DNA of 63,229 bases from DATIYF01 sp035517775. Lineage in GTDB: Bacteria > Acidobacteriota > Terriglobia > Terriglobales > Acidobacteriaceae. Shown here in pieces: positions 25,682 to 33,693 of this stretch. Position 1 is the stretch's first letter. The number at the start of each line of letters is the position of its first letter. A program made the position numbers and the translations under genes. The stretch covers positions 1-63,229 of the forward strand of contig DATIYF010000011.1 in NCBI GenBank assembly GCA_035517775.1, given 5' to 3'. The notes beneath the pieces were generated by a model. The model did not search any database. It saw only the letters and a program-made list of their open reading frames with translations, and was not told where the DNA came from.

Positions 25682-26748
25682 GGCGCCATCCCCGGTCTGG
25701 GCGGCATCACGAAGCTGTACGATTTCACCAGCTCATCGCGCAGCTGCCGCCCGGTGTAGTGGACGAAAACGTCGTCCAAAGTTGTGTTTTGCACGGAAAG
25801 CGATTTGACGTTGGCGCCCGCCTGCACTGAGGCCTCGACCAGCTCTGTAGTGGTACGCGAGCCATTGCTGGTGAGAATGCGATACATTCCTGCCGCCTCT
25901 GGTTGCACCGAGGTCACTCCGGTCAACTGGTGCAAGCGCTGCTCCCAATCTGCAGGAGAATTCTCAAACTGCACCTCGATCACGTTTGACCCCGGCACAC
26001 TCGCCTTGAGCGCCGCCGGCGAATCGAGCGCCACCAGCTTGCCGTGGTCCACGATGGCGATGCGGTCGCACAGCCGGTCGGCTTCATCCATGTAGTGCGT
26101 CGTGATCAGAATCGTGAGCTGGCGATGCGCCTTGATATTGGTCAGCATCTCCCACACGGCCACGCGCGAGACCGGGTCGAGTCCGGTGGTAGGCTCATCC
26201 AGAAAGAAAATCCGGGGGCTGTGCACCAGACCGCGGGCAATCTCCAGCCGCCTCCGCATGCCGCCGGAGAGCGTTTTGGTCTGCGCATCGCGCCACTTGG
26301 TCAGGTCCACCAGTTCCAGCAACTCGTCAATCGCCTGCTTGCGCCGCTTCGCCGGCACGTCATAGAGCTTGGCGTAAATGCTGAGGTTTTCTTCAATTGT
26401 CAGGTCAAGATCGCTGGTCAGCGCCTGGGGAATCACGCCAATCGCGCGGCGGGCGTCATCGGGATCTTTCTGCACGTCGAACCCCGCGATCCGCGCCTTG
26501 CCCGCGGTGATCGGCAGCAGCGTAGTCATCATGCGGATCAGCGTGGACTTGCCCGCGCCATTGGGCCCCAGCAGCCCGAAGATTTCTTCTTCCTTCACGT
26601 AGAAAGAAATGTCGTCCACGGCGGTGAAGTCGCCGTATTTCTTGACGATGTGCTCCACTTCGATGGCGTTGGCCCGCGCGGCATGCCCGTTGCCTGCCGA
26701 GCCGCCGTTCCCGCCGGCTGCGCTGCGTGAATTGAAATCGCCGGTCAT
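25678..26748 (-). CDS. ABC transporter ATP-binding protein (drug-efflux type)
   Basis: 356 aa. Walker A LGPNGAGKSTLIRM, signature LSGGMRRRLEIARGL, Walker B FFLDEPTTGLD and H-loop ITTHYMDEADRL are intact. The C-terminal extension (about residues 265-345) resembles the regulatory domain of daunorubicin-resistance-type ATPases. It overlaps both the fusion-protein gene upstream and the permease gene downstream by ATGA, so the three products should be made stoichiometrically. Confidence 0.94.
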   Translation of the reverse strand: MTGDFNSRSAAGGNGGSAGNGHAARANAIEVEHIVKKYGDFTAVDDISFYVKEEEIFGLLGPNGAGKSTLIRMMTTLLPITAGKARIAGFDVQKDPDDARRAIGVIPQALTSDLDLTIEENLSIYAKLYDVPAKRRKQAIDELLELVDLTKWRDAQTKTLSGGMRRRLEIARGLVHSPRIFFLDEPTTGLDPVSRVAVWEMLTNIKAHRQLTILITTHYMDEADRLCDRIAIVDHGKLVALDSPAALKASVPGSNVIEVQFENSPADWEQRLHQLTGVTSVQPEAAGMYRILTSNGSRTTTELVEASVQAGANVKSLSVQNTTLDDVFVHYTGRQLRDELVKSYSFVMPPRPGMAP

Positions 26749-27851
26749 GGCTTCTGCTCCAATCCCGCAGAGGCTTCCTGGCCGGTCAGCTTGCCCGCGA
26801 GTTGATCGGGCGTCACCAGCACCTGCGCGGTCATCCCCGGAACATAGTCGTGGTTCGGGTTGGCCAGGCGGACCTTCAGCACAATGGTGCGAATATCGCG
26901 CTTGCGCCGGCTCACGTCGCGCTGGGTGGCGAAGTCGGCCTCGGGTGATTTGAAAAAAACTTTTCCCGACGTCATGGTGCCGCCCGGCAGTTCAATGCGC
27001 AGGGTCTCGCCCAGCCCAATGTGATCGGCTTCGGTCTCGGGAATGGCCACGCGTACCCAGGTATCGTTCAGGTCCACCAGAGTTACAATCGGCGCCCCCG
27101 CGTTCACCACTTCCCCTTCCAGTGCCGCCCGCACCGAAACCATGCCCGTGACCGGCGCGTAGATATTCGTGTACCCCAGCCGGACCTCGGCCTGCTTGTA
27201 TTGCTCCTGGGCGTTGGCCAGGTCGGCGCGCGTGGCCGCCACCGTGCTCTGCGCCGCATGCGCCTGGTGGGTATTGGCCATCGCCGTCCTCAGGTCTGCC
27301 TGCGCCGCGCTGACCTGGTCTTTCAGAGACTGCACGGTCGCCTGTTGCGCCTTCAAGTTGCTCTCCGCCTGCACGCTGTCCTGCTCCGAGGCAACTCCTT
27401 CCTTGGCCAGCTCAATGGTCCTGCGGCTGTCGCTTTCCACCCGCTGCAGCGTGGCTTGGGCCTGCAGCAATTGCGCCCGGGCTGACTGCAAGCGCGCCTG
27501 CGCGTTGGCCACCGCGCTCGAGGTCGAGCCGGAAGTTGCCTGCTCGGTCGCCTGCATCTCCGCCAGCTTGTGTTGCAGGCTGGTGACGTTGGCTGCGGCC
27601 GCCTGCTCCTGCGCCTGCAGCTCCGAGGGATCGAGCACCGCGATCAGCTGGCCCTGAGTTACGTGGCTGCCTTCATCCACCAGCAGCTTCGCAATGCGGC
27701 CCTGCACCTGCGGGCTCACGATCACCTGGTTCGAGTCCACCGTGCCGATCAGCACCAGGTCCTTCGAGCTCGGCGTAGAAAGCAGGTAGTAGGCCAGCGA
27801 GATGGCAAAGATCACGCCGATAATGATGGCAAATTTATTACGAGCGCTCAT
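26745..27851 (-). CDS. HlyD/EmrA-type periplasmic membrane-fusion protein
   Basis: 368 aa. One N-terminal anchor (FAIIIGVIFAISLAYYLLST), then a biotinyl-lipoyl-like half (VDSNQVIVSPQVQGRIAKLL). A long Ala/Gln-rich coiled coil covers about residues 75-220. The second lipoyl half and beta-barrel (YAPVTGMVSVRAALEGEVVN, VDLNDTWVRVAIPE) complete it. It bridges the ABC pump to an outer-membrane channel; no TolC-like gene is in the window. Overlaps tetR by 4 bases. Confidence 0.92.
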   Translation of the reverse strand: MSARNKFAIIIGVIFAISLAYYLLSTPSSKDLVLIGTVDSNQVIVSPQVQGRIAKLLVDEGSHVTQGQLIAVLDPSELQAQEQAAAANVTSLQHKLAEMQATEQATSGSTSSAVANAQARLQSARAQLLQAQATLQRVESDSRRTIELAKEGVASEQDSVQAESNLKAQQATVQSLKDQVSAAQADLRTAMANTHQAHAAQSTVAATRADLANAQEQYKQAEVRLGYTNIYAPVTGMVSVRAALEGEVVNAGAPIVTLVDLNDTWVRVAIPETEADHIGLGETLRIELPGGTMTSGKVFFKSPEADFATQRDVSRRKRDIRTIVLKVRLANPNHDYVPGMTAQVLVTPDQLAGKLTGQEASAGLEQKP

Positions 27852-28531
27852 CGCATTGCTCCTTGGGGAGCCGGCTGGGTGAACAGGGCGGCGGCAATAA
27901 AATCGAGCACTGCGGCGCGGCGCTCAGCCACGCGCTCGGGCGCCATGGGGTCGGCCTTGAGCATGAGCCGCAGGACCGGCGCGCTGGTGAAGTAAAAAAC
28001 AATGATCGAAATCATCGAAGGAATGAAGTGCAGAGGATTGACGGCGCGGAATTCGCCCCGCTCCTGGCCCTTTTGCAAAACTTCCGCCAGCCGTTGGAAA
28101 AGCGGCCGGAAATATACCCGCACGATGCGTTCGAAATGCGGCGCGTGCTGGCGCACCGCCTGCGACATTTCGCCCTGCACAATGCGCGGGTAAAGCGGAT
28201 GGCTGGCGATGTAATCGAAGTGCGCCCCGGCGTACGCCAGGATCTTCTCCCGCGGCGGCAGATCGCGGGAAAGCGCTTGCGTGACGCAGCTGATGAGCCC
28301 GCCGAACACCTGGTCGAGCACCGCGCCGTAGAGCGCTTCTTTGTCTTTGAAGTAGTAATAGAGCAATGCCTTGTTGACATGAGCGGCGCGGGCAATGGCG
28401 TCGGTGCGGGCGCCGGCCACGCCTTCGCGCGAGAACTCGCGCACCGCGGCTTGCAGGATGGCGGCGCGGCTCTCATCGGGACGGCGGCGGGAGCCGAGAC
28501 GGGGCTTCGAATGGCGGTGACGAATCAGCAT
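27848..28531 (-). CDS. TetR-family transcriptional regulator
   Basis: 227 aa. N-terminal helix-turn-helix: RAAILQAAVREFSREGVAGA, ARAAHVNKALLYYYFKDKEA. The C-terminal part is a ligand-binding all-helical domain of the CecR/TetR_C type, as in the E. coli ybhF-linked regulator. First gene of the efflux operon, so it probably autorepresses and is released by the exported compound. A dyad operator lies 5 bases upstream of the start. Confidence 0.93.
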   Translation of the reverse strand: MLIRHRHSKPRLGSRRRPDESRAAILQAAVREFSREGVAGARTDAIARAAHVNKALLYYYFKDKEALYGAVLDQVFGGLISCVTQALSRDLPPREKILAYAGAHFDYIASHPLYPRIVQGEMSQAVRQHAPHFERIVRVYFRPLFQRLAEVLQKGQERGEFRAVNPLHFIPSMISIIVFYFTSAPVLRLMLKADPMAPERVAERRAAVLDFIAAALFTQPAPQGAMR

Positions 28532-28535
28532 AGTT

Positions 28536-28553
28536 TAATTAACCAGTTAGTTA
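28536..28553. promoter_or_regulatory. Candidate TetR operator
   Basis: TAATTAAC-CA-GTTAGTTA is an 18-base dyad with 7 of 8 matching half-site positions. It is strikingly AT-rich in this GC-rich DNA and sits directly before the tetR start in the 28532-28701 intergenic region. Confidence 0.55.
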
Positions 28554-28701
28554 GATTATACACAGGCCGCCCTTCGAGGGCAAGGCCGTTTGTGTGGGCG
28601 CGCCCGGGCCTCCCTTCTCGCTTGCGGCCGCAAACCAGAATCCGCCCTGCCCGCCCTCTCCGCCTTTCGCAAAGCCCGCCCCTGAGCATAAGATAGAGCA
28701 G

Positions 28702-30201
28702 ATGGCGACGGGCACCGCACCCAGGCAAACCCCGCTCCAGCCGGCTTATACCGACTTTCTCGCCCGCTACCCGGGCTATGCCGGCACCTCGGCGCTCGAC
28801 GATTTGCGCGCGGCCGAATACGCCCGCCTCGACCACCATGGTCAGGTGTATCTCGATTACACCGGCGGTTCGCTCCATGCGGAGAGCCAACTGAAGCAGC
28901 ATCTCGCCCTGCTTCATTCCGGAATCTTTGGCAATCCGCACTCCACCAACCCCACCTCTACCGCCACCACTCACCACGTCGAGGGCACGCGCCAGTACGT
29001 GCTGAGTTATTTCCATACCAGCGCCGAAGACTACGTTCTGGTCTTCACGCAAAACGCCAGCGGCGGCCTCAAGCTGATCGGCGAGTCGTTCCCCTTCGTG
29101 CCCGGCAGCCGTTTCCTGCTCACCTTCGACAACCATAATTCCGTGAACGGTATGCGCGAATTTGCCCGCGCCAAAGGCGCCCACATTGGTTACGCGCCGC
29201 TGCTCACACCCGGCCTGCGCCTCGACATGGACCGCCTCGAAGCCCTGCTGGACCAGGCCGACCCGGCCCGGGAAAATCTGTTTGCCTACCCCGCACAGTC
29301 AAATTTTTCCGGGGTCAAGCATCCGCTTGATCTCATCGCCCGCGCTCAGAGCAAGGGTTGGCGGGTTCTGCTCGATGCCGCCGCCTTTGTGCCCACCAAC
29401 CGGTTGGATCTTCAGGCCGTGCAGCCGGATTTCGTGGCCGTCTCCTTCTACAAAATGTTCGGCTATCCCACCGGTGTGGGCGCAGTGCTCATTCGCAGGC
29501 CCGTGTTCGCCAGGCTGCAGCGGCCGTGGTTCGCCGGCGGCACCGTCAATTTTGCTTCCGCCCAGGCGCAAACTCACGTCCTTGCCCCGAGCGAAGCCGC
29601 TTTCGAAGACGGCACTCTGAATTACCTGGCCATTCCCGCCGTGGAAATCGGCCTGCGCCATCTGCAAAACATCGGCATGGAGATGATCGCGGAACGCGTC
29701 CGCTGCCTGACAGGATGGCTGCTCGATGAACTGGTGGCGTTGCGCCACACGAACGGCCGCGCCATGGTCCGCGTCTATGGCCCCACCACCACCCAGGCGC
29801 GCGGCGGCACCGTCACTTTGAATCTCTACGATCCCGAAGGCCATCTGCTGGATTACCGCCGGGTGGAAGAATTGGCCGGCGAGGAAGGCATCTCGCTGCG
29901 CACCGGGTGCTTCTGCAATCCGGGCGCCGGCGAAAGCGCCGAAGGGTTAACCGCCGAAGATATGCAGGCCGCCCTTACCCTCGGGCCCGACGTCAACCTG
30001 CTCAGCTTCATGCGCCTGATGCAGAACCGCGGCCACAAGAGCGCGGGCGCCATTCGCGCCTCCATCGGCCTGGTCAGCAACTTCGCCGACGTTTGGCGCT
30101 TTCTGAATTTCGTGGCCGGCTTCCGCGATCAGACCCGGCTTACCATCGGAGAAGTCAGCTTCGATATCGAATCGTGCCGCATCATCCGCGACGGAAGCTA
30201 G
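28702..30201 (+). CDS. Class V aminotransferase (MoCo sulfurase/cysteine desulfurase-like)
   Basis: 499 aa PLP fold-type I enzyme. QVYLDYTGGSLHAESQLKQH and FGNPHSTNPTSTATTHHVE resemble the N-terminal part of molybdenum-cofactor sulfurases and related desulfurases. The PLP Lys lies in VSFYKMFGYPTGVGAVL (about residue 250). A C-terminal RTGCFCNPGAGE carries Cys residues at the place of the desulfurase catalytic loop. It could therefore release sulfur from cysteine, which would matter for the sulfur-carrier genes next door, but the substrate is not proven. ATG 28702 fits the family start. Convergent with hom. Confidence 0.82.
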   Translation: MATGTAPRQTPLQPAYTDFLARYPGYAGTSALDDLRAAEYARLDHHGQVYLDYTGGSLHAESQLKQHLALLHSGIFGNPHSTNPTSTATTHHVEGTRQYVLSYFHTSAEDYVLVFTQNASGGLKLIGESFPFVPGSRFLLTFDNHNSVNGMREFARAKGAHIGYAPLLTPGLRLDMDRLEALLDQADPARENLFAYPAQSNFSGVKHPLDLIARAQSKGWRVLLDAAAFVPTNRLDLQAVQPDFVAVSFYKMFGYPTGVGAVLIRRPVFARLQRPWFAGGTVNFASAQAQTHVLAPSEAAFEDGTLNYLAIPAVEIGLRHLQNIGMEMIAERVRCLTGWLLDELVALRHTNGRAMVRVYGPTTTQARGGTVTLNLYDPEGHLLDYRRVEELAGEEGISLRTGCFCNPGAGESAEGLTAEDMQAALTLGPDVNLLSFMRLMQNRGHKSAGAIRASIGLVSNFADVWRFLNFVAGFRDQTRLTIGEVSFDIESCRIIRDGS

Positions 30202-30232
30202 CCCGCGGTCCGCACATACATTTTCTGGGAGA

Positions 30233-31510
30233 CTACCCACCCACCCGCAGCGAAATGCTCTTGCCGCGCTCCAGGCCGAGCTTGCCAATGTCGCGCCGGG
30301 CGGCTTCCACTTCCGGGCGCGGGCAAGGATGGGTGAGCACCCGCACCTGGTGCTGCATGGATTCACTCTTGGCCCATACGGCGGCGGCGTTCGAAACCGC
30401 AATGCCGTTGCGCTCAAGGGCCGTGGTGATGGGTCCGATAGCGCTGGGATCGGCCACAGGAAAACGCAGGTAGTAACGGCTGAATCCGTTGCCCGTGGTG
30501 GCGGCCAGCGTCGTATCCAGGCTGGTGGAAAAGCCGCCCTGGTGCGCGGCAATATCCACCACGTCAGAGAGCACGGCGCTGGCGCTGGGCAGCGAGCCTG
30601 CGCCCTTGCCGGAGAAAAGCATTTCGCCGACGGCATCCCCGCGCACCAGCACCGCGTTATTCTCATCGCGAATGCGGGCCAGTTGGTGCGCGGTCGGCAG
30701 CAGCACCGCCTGCACCCGCAGCGAGATTGCGTCGCCCGCCAACTCGGCGGTTGCCACGTGCTTGATCACGTAGCCAAGCTCCCAGGCGGCGATCACGTCA
30801 TCGGCGGTGATTTCGCGGATGCCTTCCACCTGCACGGCGTCTGAAGCAATGTGCGCGTTGAACGCCAGCTCGGCGAGAATTTTCAGCTTTTGCGCGGCGT
30901 CGTGGCCATCCACATCGAGCGTAGGATCAGCCTCGGCAAAGCCCTTGGCCTGGGCTTCGCGCAATGCAACCTCGAACTCGACGCGCTGCTCGGTCATTCG
31001 GGTCAGGATGTAATTGCAGGTCCCGTTGAGAATGCCGCTCAGGCTCTGAATGCTGTTGCCCACCAGCCCGTTGCGCAGCGCACGAATAATGGGAATGCCG
31101 CCGCAAACGCTGGCTTCAAAACCCAAGCGAACCTGGCGGCTCTCGGCGGCCTGCAGCAGGCTGAAACCATCCTGCGCCAGCAGCGCCTTGTTGGCGGTGA
31201 CCACGTGCTTGCCATCGCTAAGCGATCGCTGAATGAATCCGCGCGCCGGCTCGATACCGCCCACCAGCTCCACCACCATGTCGCAGCCGCTCTGGATGAC
31301 TTTCTCCGGCTGTGTGGTGAGCAACGCGGAATCCACGCCAGGGCGGGCCTTCCCCGGATCGCGCACCAGAACTTTGGTGATCTCGAGCTCCACCCCCGAG
31401 CGCTGCCGGATCAGCTTCTGGTTCTTCGAAATCAGCTCCACCAGGCCGCGGCCCACGGTGCCACAGCCCAGCAATCCGATTTTCAACTTGCGCGAAGCGG
31501 CGGCCGGCAT
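30233..31510 (-). CDS. hom: Homoserine dehydrogenase
   Basis: Reduces aspartate semialdehyde to homoserine, the branch point to threonine and methionine. The N-terminal Rossmann motif is IGLLGCGTVGRGLVEL. The catalytic region has GILNGTCNYILTRM, GFAEADPTLDVDGHDAAQKL and LPSASAVLSDVVDIA. A C-terminal ACT domain (about 345-425) suggests amino-acid feedback. 425 aa is normal. It follows the MoaD-like gene after 8 bases and is the last gene of the riboswitch-controlled unit. Confidence 0.95.
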   Translation of the reverse strand: MPAAASRKLKIGLLGCGTVGRGLVELISKNQKLIRQRSGVELEITKVLVRDPGKARPGVDSALLTTQPEKVIQSGCDMVVELVGGIEPARGFIQRSLSDGKHVVTANKALLAQDGFSLLQAAESRQVRLGFEASVCGGIPIIRALRNGLVGNSIQSLSGILNGTCNYILTRMTEQRVEFEVALREAQAKGFAEADPTLDVDGHDAAQKLKILAELAFNAHIASDAVQVEGIREITADDVIAAWELGYVIKHVATAELAGDAISLRVQAVLLPTAHQLARIRDENNAVLVRGDAVGEMLFSGKGAGSLPSASAVLSDVVDIAAHQGGFSTSLDTTLAATTGNGFSRYYLRFPVADPSAIGPITTALERNGIAVSNAAAVWAKSESMQHQVRVLTHPCPRPEVEAARRDIGKLGLERGKSISLRVGG

Positions 31511-31518
31511 ATCTGCTC

Positions 31519-31800
31519 CTAGGCTGCGCCTCCGGCGATCGAAGGCACCAGCAGAACCTCATCGCCATCGCTGAACACGTAGCTGCTGCCACCGAGGAAG
31601 CGGATGTCTTCCTCGTTGACATAGACATTGAGGAAGCGGCGCATCTGGCCGGCTTCATCGCGCAGGTGCGGCTTCAGGTCAGGGAATTGCTGGTCCAGCA
31701 CGCTGAATAGTTCGTTCAAATTGGCCGCCGAACACTGCAGCGACGGCGCTCCCGCCGTATGGCGGCGCAGTGCACTGGGGATTTGCACCGTAATGGTCAT
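31519..31800 (-). CDS. MoaD/ThiS-like sulfur carrier protein with C-terminal GGAA
   Basis: 93 aa ubiquitin-like beta-grasp protein: MTITVQIPSALRRHTAG, NVYVNEEDIRFLGG and DGDEVLLVPSIAGGAA. Canonical carriers end exactly in Gly-Gly, which is adenylated and thiocarboxylated. Here two alanines follow, so a peptidase must trim it first, as HcyD does for HcyS in Wolinella. ATG 31800 has AGGAGA about 10 bases upstream; the GTG at 31824 is less likely. It lies between thrC and hom, implying sulfur donation in aspartate-family amino-acid synthesis rather than molybdopterin. Confidence 0.85.
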   Translation of the reverse strand: MTITVQIPSALRRHTAGAPSLQCSAANLNELFSVLDQQFPDLKPHLRDEAGQMRRFLNVYVNEEDIRFLGGSSYVFSDGDEVLLVPSIAGGAA

Positions 31801-31885
31801 TGGCTTTGTTTCTCCTAAACTCACTTATCGGACCGCCGGAGAGCCGCGAGTTTGCTCGTGCCGCTCACTGCATGTCTTACCGGTT

Positions 31886-31968
31886 TGTCATTTCGAGGGT
31901 CGCGAGAAATCTGCTCTTTGCGTGCGGGCAACAGCAGATTCCTCGTCGCTTCGCTCCTCGGAATGACA
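31886..31968. repeat. Palindromic intergenic repeat between thrC and moaD-like gene
   Basis: Terminal inverted repeats TGTCATTTCGAGG (31886-31898) and CCTCGGAATGACA (31956-31968) differ at one position. An inner pair (GAAATCTGCT / AGCAGATTCC) extends the hairpin. It resembles the common acidobacterial TCATTCCGAGG repeat. It would fold in the operon mRNA. Confidence 0.7.
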
Positions 31969-32026
31969 ATGGGGAAGGGGCGCTCAATGGCGCGGCTAAA
32001 GCCGTGCCCTCCCGGTTACACTCCGG

Positions 32027-33277
32027 CTAAACCTCGACTGTTTCCGGCAGGTCGAGCGTCCGGCCCAAATAGGCCTCGAACTCGGCAAACTTGGGAGCAA
32101 TCGGCGCCTCGGCCGCATACTCGCCGGCCACTGCGTCGGTCGTCTTCAACCCATTGCCGGTGATGCACAACACAGTCGTTTCCTCTGGCCGAATCCGCCC
32201 CTGCTCGAACAGCTTTCGCGCGCAGCCCACGGTGACACCGCCGGCGGTTTCGGTAAAGATGCCTTCGGTTTCGGCCAGCAGCTGCATCGAGGCGACAACT
32301 TCCGGGTCGGAAACATCCTCCGACCAGCCGCCGGACTGGGTAATCGCCTTGATCGCGTAGTGGCCGTCGGCCGGATTGCCAATCGCCAGTGACCGCGCAA
32401 TCGTCGCCGGCCGCTGAGGATCTATATCGGCCTTCCCGCCCTTTACAGCAGTCGAAATCGGAGAGCAGCCGGTCGCCTGCGCGCCAAAAATCTTCACCGG
32501 CCTGGGCTCGACCAGCCCCAGGTCAATCAGTTCGCGAAATGCTTTTGCGATTTTAGTAATTAACGACCCGCCCGCCATGGGCACGACCACGTTATCGGGC
32601 AGGCGCCAGCCCAGTTGCTCGGCGATTTCGTAGCCTACCGTCTTCGAGCCCTCGGCGTAATAAGGCCGCAGGTTCACGTTGACGAAGCCCCAGTGATGCT
32701 CGTCGGCAATCTGCGAGCACAGCCGGTTCACCTGGTCGTAGCTGCCGGCAATGCGCACCAGCTTGGCGCCATAGACCAGCGTATTCACGATCTTCGCCGG
32801 CTCCAGATCAGCGGGGACAAAAATCCATGCTTTGAATCCGTTGCGCGCGGCATGGGCGGCCACCGCGTTGGCCAGGTTGCCGGTCGAGGAGCAGGAAACC
32901 GTATCGAACCCGAAATTGCGCGCCTGGGCCAGCGCCACCGCCACCACACGGTCCTTGAAGCTAAGCGTGGGCAGGCAGACAGCATCGTTCTTCACGTACA
33001 GGTTCTTCGCGCCCAACTGGCCGGCCAGATGCGGCGTCTTCAGCAGCGGGGTAAAACCAACGGGCAGGGTCGGCTGAAAACGCTCGGGCAGCGGCAGCAG
33101 CGCTGAGTAACGCCACATGCTGGGCGGGCCTTGCGCAATCTGCTCACGGGTCACTTTGGGGCGCAGGGCAGCGTAGTCGTAGCTGACTTCAAGCGGTGAG
33201 AAGCAATCTTCGCAAATGGAGCGCGGCTGGTTGCCCCAGCTTTTGCCGCATTCGCGACAGCGCAGTTCGTAGTTCAT
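32027..33277 (-). CDS. thrC: Threonine synthase-like PLP enzyme (ThrC), SAM-riboswitch controlled
   Basis: 416 aa fold-type II PLP enzyme. An N-terminal zinc ribbon has Cys at 7, 10, 22 and 25. The PLP Lys is K108 in LSFKDRVVA; the phosphate-binding loop is SSTGNLANAVAAHAA. SLAIGNPADGHYAIKAI is typical of ThrC. By homology it converts O-phosphohomoserine to threonine. Its leader is a SAM-I riboswitch and the next gene is a sulfur carrier. It could therefore instead, or also, accept thiocarboxylate sulfur on phosphohomoserine to give homocysteine, as CysM does with CysO and phosphoserine; that is inference. First gene of the operon. Confidence 0.9.
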   Translation of the reverse strand: MNYELRCRECGKSWGNQPRSICEDCFSPLEVSYDYAALRPKVTREQIAQGPPSMWRYSALLPLPERFQPTLPVGFTPLLKTPHLAGQLGAKNLYVKNDAVCLPTLSFKDRVVAVALAQARNFGFDTVSCSSTGNLANAVAAHAARNGFKAWIFVPADLEPAKIVNTLVYGAKLVRIAGSYDQVNRLCSQIADEHHWGFVNVNLRPYYAEGSKTVGYEIAEQLGWRLPDNVVVPMAGGSLITKIAKAFRELIDLGLVEPRPVKIFGAQATGCSPISTAVKGGKADIDPQRPATIARSLAIGNPADGHYAIKAITQSGGWSEDVSDPEVVASMQLLAETEGIFTETAGGVTVGCARKLFEQGRIRPEETTVLCITGNGLKTTDAVAGEYAAEAPIAPKFAEFEAYLGRTLDLPETVEV

Positions 33278-33350
33278 CGTGCCACTCGTTCTGAGTGGCA
33301 GGGGACGAGCGAGCGGGCGCTCCTTAGCTAATTCGCCCTAAAAACCGAAA

Positions 33351-33380
33351 GCCTCTCATCCCGGATATGGGAAGAGAGGC
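33351..33380 (-). terminator. Riboswitch expression-platform terminator
   Basis: Minus-strand hairpin GCCTCTC...GAGAGGC with inner TCCC/GGGA pairing, followed by TTTCGGTTTTT. It lies between the SAM-I aptamer and thrC. When SAM holds the aptamer closed, this hairpin should form and stop transcription. The ATCTC at 33381-33385 can pair with GAGAT of the P1 3' strand and is a candidate antiterminator. Confidence 0.85.
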
Positions 33381-33403
33381 GAGATGCAATACGCCGCACC
33401 CCG

Positions 33404-33518
33404 AATCTCATGTTCCCCGTTTCCAGGAGAGAGTTGGCACCAGCGGCCGGAATAGATGATTCCGACCCGGTTGCCGTGGCGTCACAGGGCTCGTCCCTCA
33501 GCCACTCTGCATGAAATC
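33404..33518 (-). ncRNA. SAM-I (S-box) riboswitch aptamer
   Basis: The minus strand has the conserved S-box core in order: AGAGTGGCTGAGGGA, GCCC, GTGACGCC, CGGCAACC and GGTGCCAACTC. P1 is closed by GATTTCATG (33510-33518) pairing with CATGAGATT (33404-33412) over 9 bp. The aptamer is about 115 nt, within the usual range. It precedes a terminator and thrC, so high SAM should switch off thrC, the MoaD-like gene and hom. Confidence 0.92.
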
Positions 33519-33548
33519 CAAGGCCGCTCCGAAGAGCGACTGGAGGGT

Positions 33549-33578
33549 ATGGTACCGGAAGGGGAGGGGTAAGGTCAA
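33549..33578 (-). promoter_or_regulatory. Promoter of the riboswitch operon
   Basis: On the minus strand, TTGACC (33573-33578), an 18-base spacer and TACCAT (33549-33554). The start point would fall about 25 bases before the aptamer. Confidence 0.5.
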
Positions 33579-33693
33579 GATGGGGAGGCTGATCAGGATG
33601 GCCTGGCCGGGTGCCCCGCCCTTCGCGGTTTTTCGAAGGGTGGGATTCCGCGGAATGCAACTCCTCGCAACTCTCACCGCTTTGATCCGCCAC

